Notes under the pieces: model-generated
Told to the model about the DNA's origin: nothing
The model's input: the letters and a program-made list of their open reading frames with translations, nothing else
Database searches by the model: none
In this document: in pieces, positions 1-8,184 of the stretch
How the letters are laid out: every line of letters begins with the position of its first letter
How positions within the stretch are numbered: position 1 is the first letter of the stretch
Made by a program: the position numbers and the translations under genes
NCBI GenBank assembly: GCA_964563495.1
Contig: CAZLYK010000078.1
Span: 1 to 23,876 of the forward strand
Direction: 5' to 3'
Source: CAZLYK01 sp964563495
Lineage (GTDB): Bacteria; Acidobacteriota; Blastocatellia; RBC074
Length of the DNA stretch: 23,876 nucleotides

Positions 1-14
1 TGTCTATTTTCTTC
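1..14 (-). repeat. Fragment of the CAGGATT dispersed repeat at the window edge
   Basis: On the minus strand this reads GAAGAAAATAGACA, the outer end of the repeat family found throughout the window, with one extra A compared with most copies. The rest lies outside the window. It begins about 20 nt after the stop codon of the protease-nuclease gene. Confidence 0.6.
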
Positions 15-34
15 CTTGATCTCCTCGTCCGGAC

Positions 35-2170
35 TTACCCGAGCCCTTTGAGAAAATCGATCTTGTCGGTCCATTCGGGATGGTCGATCAGCGGGTTGCG
101 ATTGCCCTGTTTGGCGAAGATCGCCTGATTCCGGTGCTGCTCGTACAGAGTGACCGGAAATCTCTTGTGCCAGTCGAGCAAAATTTTGATCCGATCGGGA
201 GTGTATTCGGTTGCCGTGCTGTTGATCAGCCCCGGATAGCGGAGCAGGAAATAGAAGACGGCGCGCGCGACCGTGCCCTTGCCGGCGGTCGGCTCGAATT
301 TATTCTCCTCGCGTTTGCCGCAATCGTTGCGGACGACCTCCATGAAATCGGCAAAATCGAAGTAAGGTGTATTGCCGCGAAAGCTGTTGCAGCCGGATTC
401 GCAGGTGAAGAGATGATGGAGGTCTCCGCGCATCGGTTCGCGTTTATCGAACCAGGATTGGGGCACTGAGTGCTCGCAGTTATAAGGCAGAGCGGCCTCG
501 AGCAGGTTGACCTCCTCGGCCAGGCGATCCGGGCTGATCTCGGATTCGACTCTCAAAATCTCGCTCAGGCGGACGGCCCGCTCCTGAGCGATGCGAAAAT
601 CCTCGCGAATGATCTGCTCCGGGTTGAACGTGATCCCCGAATAGATGCTCCGCAGCTTGAGGTCGGGTTGGAGGTCGACCCACGGGTAGACGAAATTGGC
701 GGGTTTGTAATTGATCAGCGTCGTGTGGGTTTTGGTGACCAGTTCGCTCAGTTTCTGATAGAAACCGGCTTTGCCCGATCGCTGCGGTGAGGGCAGGGAC
801 TGGTAATAGGCCTTTATCTCTTCCCGATTCTTCGCCTCATCGAAATATGGCCGGGTGGCGGCTTCGGCCAGTTCGGCCAGGGCCGCATCCAGTTCTGAGC
901 TTTGACCGGCAGCCGGCGTTAGATTCGGCGCGGTCCTGGTCGCCGATGGCGACCGGCCGGCGGGGGGCTTGCCGGCGCCGATCGAGATGGATGCAGTCTG
1001 GCCGGCCGCAGCCGCATCTCCCAGCCGAATGCTGATCTGCAGCGGGATGGTCCAGGTGACCAGATTATCCGGCGATGTGGGCGGCTCAGGTCCGGCCGCG
1101 GCCCTGGCGGCCGTCGGACCCGAAGGTCTCGTTTCGGGCTGCGGCGCCGGAGGGGCAGTCTCGAAGATTTCAGCGCGGAGCCGGCGCTGAGCCGTATTCA
1201 TCGATTGGTCTTTGAGATGGCGTAAGACGCGGCTGATGCGAGCGCCTTCATTGGCAACCCAATCGATCCTGTGCTCGCCCATCTCGGGGCGCCAGATGGC
1301 CTTGTCCTTGGTCAACAGGTTGCCCTGTTCATCCCGCCGCGGGACGCCGGAATGATGCAGGGCCACCACTTCCCATTGATCGTTGAAGACCGGCGATCCG
1401 GATGAGCCCGGGGCCGTGTCTGTCTGGTAGTGAAGGAAATCGTCGAGTACATCGATCAGTTTGTTTTCGCGCAATGCCAGTTGCTTCGGCTCGCCGTTCG
1501 GGTGCTGGATGATATTGAGGCATTCCCCGATGATCGCCTTGCCCTCTTCCTCGATCAACTGGTTCCATCCAAAAGACCGCGGTGACGATCCGTCCAGTCC
1601 CTGCTCGCTCACCGCAACCAATGTATAATCAAGATGCGGATCGGTCAGAAAGAAGGTCTTCGGTTCGAGGCCGAAGAGCTGCGATGAAATGGTCGGGCCG
1701 GTCAGGTGTTGTTGGAAATCGAACTCGACCTGGCTGGTTGCGGCGTCGGACGCCGACGAGAGGACGTGATTGTTCGTCATGAGCAGGCGTGATGAGACGA
1801 GAAAGCCGGTGCCGTACCCAATGGTCCGGCCGGCCGAGTCGCGGATCACGATTCGGCCGACGGTCCGGGAGACGAGCATCCCGAGCTCAAGATAGGCGAT
1901 GCCGATCAGATCGTTCTTTCCCAGAACGCGCTCCAGAGAATTGACCTCGCCGCCGAGCTCGGTCGCGATGATCGCAAAAGAATCGTCTCCGGGCGCGGGC
2001 GAGACCGGCATCTTCCGCTGGGAGAGCCGTCGCATGCGTCTCTCTATCCGCTCGGGCGAATTGGCCTGAAGCACCGAACCCGAGCTCAGGTTGTCCAGGT
2101 TGACTTGACGCTGTTTCTTGCGCCCCTGGTAACGTTTCTCCGTCTCTTTCAGTAGCTGAGTAATATCCAT
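35..2170 (-). CDS. Trypsin-like serine protease fused to endonuclease I-family (His-Me finger) nuclease
   Basis: A 711-residue two-enzyme protein with no signal peptide, so probably cytoplasmic. Residues about 95-315 are a trypsin/HtrA-like protease: His135 in TNNHV, Asp181 in LDYTLV and Ser257 in APGSSGSP form a complete catalytic triad. Residues about 335-425 are a Pro/Ala/Gly-rich linker holding a beta-strand segment (VTWTIPLQISIRLG). Residues about 430-710 match the endonuclease I family (EndA/Vvn-like): NCEHSVPQSWF (564-574), RGDLHHLF (581-588, His585/His586), CNSFRGN (594-600), GTVARA (632-637) and the usual NRNPLIDHPEW ending. The start is set by AAGGAG five bases upstream of the ATG. 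The gene is divergent from the VKOR gene, with only 63 bp between them, most of it a repeat copy. Fusions of trypsin-like proteases to effector domains are known in bacterial conflict proteins; a defence or self-killing role with the protease as sensor or activator is inference. Confidence 0.9.
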   Translation of the reverse strand: MDITQLLKETEKRYQGRKKQRQVNLDNLSSGSVLQANSPERIERRMRRLSQRKMPVSPAPGDDSFAIIATELGGEVNSLERVLGKNDLIGIAYLELGMLVSRTVGRIVIRDSAGRTIGYGTGFLVSSRLLMTNNHVLSSASDAATSQVEFDFQQHLTGPTISSQLFGLEPKTFFLTDPHLDYTLVAVSEQGLDGSSPRSFGWNQLIEEEGKAIIGECLNIIQHPNGEPKQLALRENKLIDVLDDFLHYQTDTAPGSSGSPVFNDQWEVVALHHSGVPRRDEQGNLLTKDKAIWRPEMGEHRIDWVANEGARISRVLRHLKDQSMNTAQRRLRAEIFETAPPAPQPETRPSGPTAARAAAGPEPPTSPDNLVTWTIPLQISIRLGDAAAAGQTASISIGAGKPPAGRSPSATRTAPNLTPAAGQSSELDAALAELAEAATRPYFDEAKNREEIKAYYQSLPSPQRSGKAGFYQKLSELVTKTHTTLINYKPANFVYPWVDLQPDLKLRSIYSGITFNPEQIIREDFRIAQERAVRLSEILRVESEISPDRLAEEVNLLEAALPYNCEHSVPQSWFDKREPMRGDLHHLFTCESGCNSFRGNTPYFDFADFMEVVRNDCGKREENKFEPTAGKGTVARAVFYFLLRYPGLINSTATEYTPDRIKILLDWHKRFPVTLYEQHRNQAIFAKQGNRNPLIDHPEWTDKIDFLKGLG

Positions 2171-2188
2171 AGATCTCCTTACAATGGG

Positions 2189-2228
2189 GAATAGACAGGA
2201 TTGACAGGATTTTTGCAGGATTTGACAA
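2189..2228 (+). repeat. CAGGATT dispersed repeat, single-arm copy
   Basis: AATAGACAGGATTGACAGGA is followed by two further units, giving the usual 9, 11 and 10 nt unit spacing; the last unit has decayed to CAAGACT. It fills most of the 63-bp gap between two divergent genes, so any promoter for either must overlap it. Confidence 0.9.
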
Positions 2229-2233
2229 GACTC

Positions 2234-2674
2234 ATGGAAAACTCGAAATCTGTTTCATCGCGGCGGACGGTGTTGATATATGGTCTGGCCATGCTGGTCT
2301 CGCTGATCGGACTGGGAGACGCAATCTACCTGACTGTGCAGCATCTGACCGGCCGCAGCGTTCGGTGCACCGTCTCGAGCAGCTGCTCGAAGGTCTTAAG
2401 CAGTTCGTATGCCGTGATCGCGGGCATGCCGACCGCCTCGTATGGCGCGCTGGCCTATTTCGCCGCCTTCAGCCTGGCGACCCTGGCGGTCTTCGGCTCC
2501 AGCCGAGCCCGGGTGTGGCTGGCTTTTCTGGTTGCCCCGATGATGGCGGCGACCCTGTCGCTCCTCTCGTTGCAGGCGTTCGTCCTGCACGCTTATTGCG
2601 ATTTCTGCCTGCTCTCGGCCGCCGTCACCTTATCATTAACCGCCCTCGTCATCTTTGGTCACCGGAAGAAATAG
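2234..2674 (+). CDS. VKOR-like membrane thiol oxidoreductase
   Basis: A 146-residue integral membrane protein with four or five hydrophobic segments. It carries the vitamin K epoxide reductase signature: a first cysteine pair, Cys45 and Cys51 (CTVSSSC), followed by SSSYA, and the quinone-proximal CxxC, Cys122-Cys125 (YCDFC), near the last helix. In bacteria that use VKOR in place of DsbB, this enzyme reoxidises a DsbA-type protein and passes electrons to membrane quinone. An upstream in-frame ATG at 2201 exists, but it lies in a dispersed repeat and encodes a non-conserved leader, so the ATG at 2234 is preferred; no strong Shine-Dalgarno precedes it. The stop codon TAG is part of the next repeat copy. 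The DsbA-like gene is the convergent neighbour, which supports a joint role in periplasmic disulfide formation. Confidence 0.9.
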   Translation: MENSKSVSSRRTVLIYGLAMLVSLIGLGDAIYLTVQHLTGRSVRCTVSSSCSKVLSSSYAVIAGMPTASYGALAYFAAFSLATLAVFGSSRARVWLAFLVAPMMAATLSLLSLQAFVLHAYCDFCLLSAAVTLSLTALVIFGHRKK

Positions 2675-2706
2675 ACAGGATTAACAGGATTTCACCGGAT
2701 TAAACA

Positions 2707-2917
2707 CTCACGTCGGGACACTTTTCATGGCGTAGGGGAAACTCGCCGGGAAATTTAACCGCCAAGCAGCCAAGACGCCAAGACCGCCAGGTCAACCAAG
2801 CAAAGAATGGTCAATTTAGTTGGGCCAACGGTCTGACCCCGGACATCCTTGGCGTCTTTGCTTCTTGGCGTCTTGGCGATTTTTATACCTTAAGCATGTA
2901 AACTGTCCCGACGTGAG
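2707..2917. mobile_element. MITE-like non-coding element, 211 bp, with terminal inverted repeats and 9-bp target duplication
   Basis: The ends are perfect 14-bp inverted repeats, CTCACGTCGGGACA at 2707-2720 and its complement at 2904-2917, extending imperfectly to about 24 bp. They are flanked directly by GATTAAACA at 2698-2706 and 2918-2926. The flanking duplication matches a unit of the dispersed repeat in which the element sits, so the insertion site can be reconstructed. There is no reading frame of useful length inside. The mobilising transposase family is not identified; a 9-bp duplication is compatible with several IS families. Confidence 0.75.
2757..2888. repeat. Inverted repeat of the GCCAAGACGCC type inside the MITE-like element
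   Basis: The left arm at 2757-2791 contains GCCAAGACGCCAAGA. The right arm at 2846-2888 contains TCTTGGCGTCTTGGCG and ends in a T-rich tract. I recall similar sequence as a common intergenic repeat in many environmental genomes, but did not check. On the plus strand it could form a long hairpin followed by TTTTT and so might terminate transcription between the two convergent genes. Confidence 0.7.
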
Positions 2918-2967
2918 GATTAAACAGGATTATTTCTTAGGTTTTCTTCAATCCTGTTTAATCCTGT

Positions 2968-3624
2968 CTATTTCTTCTCTTTACCAAGTCGGGTATTGAT
3001 CTCCTGGCGCAGGTAATCGATGGAAATTTTCTCGTTCGGGATGATTTGACCGTCGATCAAGAGCGTCGGTGTGGCGTTCACGCCGAGCGATTCGGCGCGC
3101 CGCATGTTTTCCGAGATCGTGGCGTTGACCTGTGGGCTGTCCATATCGCTGACTAAACGATCGGGATTGAGCCCGAGGCGCTGCGCAAAACTGATCACGA
3201 TCGGGCGCAGATCCGAGGCTTCGCTCCAGCCCGCCTGATTCTGGTAGAGCAGATCGTGCATCTCCCAGAAGTGTCCCTGGATCCCGGCCGCGACCGCCGC
3301 CTGAGCCGCCGGGAGAGCGTGTTTGTGAATCTGAGTCAGAGGCAGTTGATAAAAGACGAAACGGACGCGATCGCCATAGTCGGTTTTGATCGTCTTGAGT
3401 GTCGGGTGAAGAGTGCCGCAGGGCGGGCATTGATAATCGCCGAACTCCTCGATCGTGACACTGGATTTCGGCGAGATCGCCGCGGGCAAAGTGTTGTTGA
3501 CGGTGCTTGAGGTCGTGACTGTAGTCGGGGTCTGGGGCTCAGACGAGCGGAACATCAACACTCCCGCGATAATGGCGACAACCAGGACCGCGGCGATGAT
3601 GATAAAAGGCAGATAACGTTTCAT
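2968..3624 (-). CDS. DsbA-like thiol:disulfide oxidoreductase, membrane-anchored
   Basis: A 218-residue protein with an N-terminal hydrophobic anchor (about residues 5-25), a Ser/Thr-rich spacer, then a thioredoxin-fold domain of the DsbA/BdbD type. The active site is C66-P-P-C69 after the strand IEEFGDYQ; the helical insertion (HKHALPAAQAA through HFWEMHDLLYQNQ) and the cis-proline segment NATPTLLIDG (Pro186) are typical. The role is oxidation of cysteines in exported proteins. The VKOR-like protein encoded convergently is the likely re-oxidising partner. The ATG at 3624 is preceded by a TTG in frame at 3627; AGAGGA lies upstream at a spacing that would fit either. The stop codon TAG (after Lys-Lys) belongs to a dispersed repeat. 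Confidence 0.92.
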   Translation of the reverse strand: MKRYLPFIIIAAVLVVAIIAGVLMFRSSEPQTPTTVTTSSTVNNTLPAAISPKSSVTIEEFGDYQCPPCGTLHPTLKTIKTDYGDRVRFVFYQLPLTQIHKHALPAAQAAVAAGIQGHFWEMHDLLYQNQAGWSEASDLRPIVISFAQRLGLNPDRLVSDMDSPQVNATISENMRRAESLGVNATPTLLIDGQIIPNEKISIDYLRQEINTRLGKEKK

Positions 3625-3711
3625 CAATTTTGAAATCCTCTTGCTTCAAGATAAAAGACGACAAATATTACCCCAGATAAACCCGGTCTCTCAAAGCCGC
3701 GCCGGGCATGA

Positions 3712-4860
3712 TTATGCGCCGATCAGGCAATCCCGGTTGAGATCGTTCAGGCTGGATGCGCCAAGCAAAGCCATGGTGATCTCGATCTCACGGCGCAGGA
3801 TGTGGAGCACGTGATCGATGCCGCTTTCACCCCGCGCGGCCATGCCATAGACCCAGGCTCGTCCAACCAGGCAGGCGCGAGCGCCGAGGGCGATGGCCTT
3901 GACAATGTCCTGTCCGCTGCGGATCCCTCCATCCATGAGGACTTCCAATCGATCACCGACGGCATCGACTACGCCCGGAAGGGCCGAGATCGTCGAGGGA
4001 GCGCTATCCAGCTGGCGCCCGCCGTGATTTGAGACGACTACCGCGTCAGCGCCTATATCCGCCGCGGCGCGCGCATCTTCCGGGTCGATGATTCCTTTGA
4101 TCACGATCGGCCCCGACCAGTTCTGACGAACCCAGGCCAGGTCGCGCCAGGTGACCGACGGGTCGAATTGGGCATCGACCCATTTTTTGACATCGCTGAT
4201 CGTCTCGGCGTTGGGCGCGACACCGGTCAGATTGCCGAACGACAGTGGTCGCCCGCCGAGCGCGACATCGCGCACCCAGCCGAAGTGTCTGAGACTGTTC
4301 CAGGCCAGGGTCAGCTTGCCGGCCAGAGAAACGCCTTTGGTCAAGCCGTTGCGGACATCGCGGTACCGCGCGCCGAGCACCGCCAGATCGACCGTGAATA
4401 CCAGAGCGCCGCAACCGGCCGTCTGGGCTCGCTGGAGCAGCTCACGGACACAACCGCGATCCCGCATCATATAAAGCTGGAACCAGAACGGCGCTTGAGT
4501 CGCTTGTCGCACCTCCTCGAGCGAACAGATCGAGACCGTTGAAAGACAGAACGGGATGCCGGCCCTCTCGGCTGCCCGGGCGCCCTGCGCCTCGCCCCTT
4601 CGCCCGGCCATCCCGGCGAGCCCGATCGGCGCCAGAATGACCGGCAATCTCAACTGCTGGCCGATCACCGTTGTTCTAATGTCTATCTGTGAGACATCTC
4701 GCAGGACGCGCTGCCGCAGCCGCAGCGCTTGCAGATCGGCGCAGTTGGCGTTGAGCGTGACTTCATCGAATGCGCCTCCGTCGATCAGGTCAAAAATCTG
4801 CCGCGGCAGCCGCCTCCGCGCCAATTCACGATAATCGCCGACTGATGCCGGAACGAGCAT
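3712..4860 (-). CDS. lldD: FMN-dependent alpha-hydroxy-acid dehydrogenase, L-lactate dehydrogenase type
   Basis: A 382-residue protein very close in length and sequence pattern to E. coli LldD. Signatures: APIGLAGM (77-84), FQLYMMRDRG (127-136), FTVDLAVLGARYRD (155-168), VIKGIIDPEDA (253-263), the active-site SNHGGRQLD (277-285, with His279 and Arg282) and the FMN phosphate-binding DGGIRSG (310-316). It oxidises L-lactate or a related 2-hydroxy acid to the 2-oxo acid and passes electrons to the respiratory chain; exact substrate unproven. Oddity: at the position of the first substrate-binding tyrosine of the family (IFDLIDGGA, residue 25) there is Leu. The start is fixed by GGAGG just upstream of the ATG. 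A short CCGG-type hairpin at 3682-3706 lies after the stop. The DsbA-like gene starts 88 bp downstream on the same strand. Confidence 0.92.
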   Translation of the reverse strand: MLVPASVGDYRELARRRLPRQIFDLIDGGAFDEVTLNANCADLQALRLRQRVLRDVSQIDIRTTVIGQQLRLPVILAPIGLAGMAGRRGEAQGARAAERAGIPFCLSTVSICSLEEVRQATQAPFWFQLYMMRDRGCVRELLQRAQTAGCGALVFTVDLAVLGARYRDVRNGLTKGVSLAGKLTLAWNSLRHFGWVRDVALGGRPLSFGNLTGVAPNAETISDVKKWVDAQFDPSVTWRDLAWVRQNWSGPIVIKGIIDPEDARAAADIGADAVVVSNHGGRQLDSAPSTISALPGVVDAVGDRLEVLMDGGIRSGQDIVKAIALGARACLVGRAWVYGMAARGESGIDHVLHILRREIEITMALLGASSLNDLNRDCLIGA

Positions 4861-4872
4861 GGAGCCTCCGAA

Positions 4873-4972
4873 NNNNNNNNNNNNNNNNNNNNNNNNNNNN
4901 NNNNNNNNNNNNNNNNNNNNNNNNNNNNNNNNNNNNNNNNNNNNNNNNNNNNNNNNNNNNNNNNNNNNNNNN
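4873..4972. other. Assembly gap, 100 N
   Basis: Exactly 100 unknown bases, the conventional length for a scaffold gap of unknown size. It falls next to a dispersed repeat copy, the likely reason the assembly broke. The distance and orientation between the lldD gene and the GH51 gene therefore rest on scaffolding. Confidence 0.98.
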
Positions 4973-4974
4973 TG

Positions 4975-6570
<1,596 letters not shown>

Positions 6571-6611
6571 GTCTGAACCCTCCGGATAGATGTAATAGAG
6601 AATTGCGGATG

Positions 6612-6680
6612 TAATAGACAGGATGAACGGGATTTTTGCAAGATATAACCGGACTCTCCCCGGTTCAATCCTGTCCATTT
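6612..6680. repeat. Decayed palindromic copy of the CAGGATT repeat
   Basis: Units read CAGGATGAA, CGGGATTTTTG, CAAGATATAA, CCGGACT: the 9, 11, 10 nt spacing is kept although every unit but the first has mutated. A shortened opposite arm (ATCCTGTCCATTTTG) follows, and the top of the hairpin is AACCGG...CCGGTT. It lies between the divergent GH51 and reductase genes. Confidence 0.75.
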
Positions 6681-6731
6681 TGTCTCAACCGTGTAATATA
6701 GGGTATATATCCACAATTCAAGGAGTCACCC

Positions 6732-6887
6732 ATGTCGCGTGGCGACGCCCTGAAAATAATGAAAAGCCCGGGTACGCGGGGGCCCCGCCCGCAGGTTCCG
6801 GCGAAGAGACTGATCATCAGCCTGTGCGGGCGGGGCGCCCGCGTACCCAGGCTTTTCAGAGGAGGCCGATTCAATGCCGGAGCGTGA
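6732..6887 (+). CDS. Possible 51-residue leader ORF overlapping the start of the reductase gene
   Basis: The ATG at 6732 has a good Shine-Dalgarno (AAGGAG at about 6719-6725), better than many real genes here. The frame runs through the GC-rich inverted repeat and ends with TGA 14 bases inside the downstream reductase gene, in another frame. The predicted peptide is rich in Arg, Gly and Pro, as expected from translating the repeat, and resembles nothing I know. It may be a translated leader, the stub of a gene disrupted by the repeat, or chance. Confidence 0.25.
   Translation: MSRGDALKIMKSPGTRGPRPQVPAKRLIISLCGRGARVPRLFRGGRFNAGA
6760..6858. repeat. GC-rich inverted repeat directly upstream of the reductase ribosome-binding site
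   Basis: Arms at 6760-6795 and 6821-6858 pair over about 36 bp (TGAAAAGCC, then GGGTACGCGGG, then GCCCCGCCCGC) with two mismatches and a 2-nt indel; the loop is about 25 nt. The right arm ends immediately before the GAGGAGG at 6859-6865 that serves the gene at 6874. In RNA this would be a very stable hairpin. I recall similar GTACGCGGGCG-type repeats in other environmental genomes; not checked. Confidence 0.88.
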
Positions 6888-8100
6888 TTTCGATGTCGTC
6901 TTGTATGGCGCGAGTGGGTTTACCGGAAAACAGACCGTGGAATACTTTGCCAGGCATGCGCCGCGCGGCGAGGTGCGCTGGGCGATCGCCGGCCGTGACC
7001 GCAAGAAACTGGAAGGCGTCAGGTCGCAGGTAGGCGGAGCAGCCGTAGATGTGGAAGTTCTGGTCGCCGACGCTCGCGATCAGGCCGCAATCGACGCGAT
7101 CGTCTCGCGAACTCGCGTCATGCTGACCACGGCGGGACCATTTGCGCTTTACGGCAATGCCATCGTCGACGCTTGCGTGCGATTCAAAACTGACTATGTC
7201 GATATTACCGGCGAGACTCCGTGGGTGAGGGATCTGATCGATCGATATCACGAGCGGGCGGCTTCCGACGGGACGCGGATCATTCCATGCTGCGGCTTCG
7301 ATTCCGTGCCTTCGGATCTCGGGACATATCTGGTCGCCCGCTATGCTCAGAAAGAATTGGGAGCCTCGTGCACCGAAGTCTACGCCTATTTCCAGATGTT
7401 CGGCGGGGTCAATGGCGGGACGCTGGCGACCATGTTCAATCTTTTTGAGTCGGGCCAGGCTGCGCGGGCGCGCGATCCGTTTCTGCTCAACCCGCCCGGC
7501 GAGCATTCGCGGGAGGAAGTCGATCTCAATCAGGATCCCAGGTTGCCCGAGTATGATATGGACATCGGCGCCTGGGTCGGGCCATTCGTCATGGGACCGG
7601 TCAATACCAGGGTCGTCAGGCGAAGCTCAGCGCTCTACCGGCAATGGCAGGAGCCGTATGCGCCGGAATTCACCTACCAGGAATTTATGAAATACGACAT
7701 GCTCTTCGGCTGGCTTCCGGCCGCCGGAGTGACGGCCGGCGTGGCGTTATTCGAGCTGGCGCAGCAGACTCCCCTTCGCGGATTGATCAAATCTATGCTC
7801 CCGGCGCCCGGGAGCGGCCCTTCCGAGAGCACAATGGATAATGGCTGGTTCCGCTGTGAATTGCTGGGAATCACCGCGGACGAGCGCAAAGTCCGCGGAT
7901 TGATCAAGGACCTGGGAGATCCCGGGAATCGAGCGACGGTCAAGTTTCTCTGCGAATCGGCATTGAGCCTGGCTTTAAACACGGATGCACTGCCCGGCGG
8001 CAGCGGGCGCGGAGGCGTGTTGACTCCGGCGACAGGCCTCGGCGATGTCCTTGCGGAGAGGCTTCGCCAGCGCGGCATGACCATCAAGGTGGAGGCCTAA
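6874..8100 (+). CDS. Saccharopine dehydrogenase-like NAD(P)-binding oxidoreductase (trans-acting enoyl reductase type)
   Basis: A 408-residue protein starting with a Rossmann nucleotide-binding motif, GASGFTG (12-18), followed by the pattern of the saccharopine dehydrogenase-like / trans-acting enoyl reductase family: TTAGPFALYG, DYVDITGETPWVRD and CCGFDSVPSDLG. Members of this family include the mycobacterial enzyme that reduces enoyl intermediates of lipid synthesis and the eukaryotic SCCPDH-like proteins; true saccharopine dehydrogenase activity is unlikely. The substrate here is unknown. The start is defined by GAGGAGG eight bases upstream. The gene stands alone; its mRNA leader would contain the large inverted repeat at 6760-6858. 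The stop is followed within a few bases by a dispersed repeat and then a hairpin. Confidence 0.85.
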   Translation: MPERDFDVVLYGASGFTGKQTVEYFARHAPRGEVRWAIAGRDRKKLEGVRSQVGGAAVDVEVLVADARDQAAIDAIVSRTRVMLTTAGPFALYGNAIVDACVRFKTDYVDITGETPWVRDLIDRYHERAASDGTRIIPCCGFDSVPSDLGTYLVARYAQKELGASCTEVYAYFQMFGGVNGGTLATMFNLFESGQAARARDPFLLNPPGEHSREEVDLNQDPRLPEYDMDIGAWVGPFVMGPVNTRVVRRSSALYRQWQEPYAPEFTYQEFMKYDMLFGWLPAAGVTAGVALFELAQQTPLRGLIKSMLPAPGSGPSESTMDNGWFRCELLGITADERKVRGLIKDLGDPGNRATVKFLCESALSLALNTDALPGGSGRGGVLTPATGLGDVLAERLRQRGMTIKVEA

Positions 8101-8103
8101 AGG

Positions 8104-8149
8104 GAAGAGACAGGATTGACAGGATTTTTGCAGGATCAAACAGGATCAA
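8104..8149 (+). repeat. CAGGATT dispersed repeat, single-arm copy
   Basis: Four units with 9, 11 and 10 nt spacing, beginning GAAGAGACAGGATTGACAGG three bases after the TAA of the reductase gene. It lies between two convergent genes. Confidence 0.9.
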
Positions 8150-8153
8150 CGCC

Positions 8154-8176
8154 GGGGCAACCCTTGTGGTTGCCCC
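8154..8176. terminator. Hairpin between convergent genes, possible bidirectional terminator
   Basis: GGGGCAACC at 8154-8162 pairs perfectly with GGTTGCCCC at 8168-8176 around a 5-nt loop. There is no T tract on either side, so an intrinsic terminator is uncertain, but the position between two converging stop codons (8100 and 8185) fits a transcription end or mRNA 3' protection. Confidence 0.45.
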
Positions 8177-8184
8177 GATGATCG

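Larger units (their letters stand above)
2668..2977. repeat. Palindromic CAGGATT repeat copy interrupted by a MITE-like insertion
   Basis: The left arm is at 2668-2706, and the remainder (fourth unit, loop and shortened right arm) is at 2918-2977. Removing the 211-bp insertion and one 9-bp duplication restores a contiguous hairpin whose loop is the same length as that of the copy at 15676-15787. The right arm has lost about 20 nt (two units). The two outer ends supply the TAG stops of the convergent VKOR-like and DsbA-like genes. Confidence 0.85.

Noticed and set aside
2831..2840. GGGGTCAGAC decamer shared (inverted) with 21209-21218
   Set aside because: Only ten bases match, with no extended similarity or symmetry; too short to call a repeat here.
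6571..6678. 36-residue upstream extension of the GH51 frame
   Set aside because: It lies in a decayed repeat; GGAGGG before the ATG at 6570 and the lipoprotein signal decide the start.
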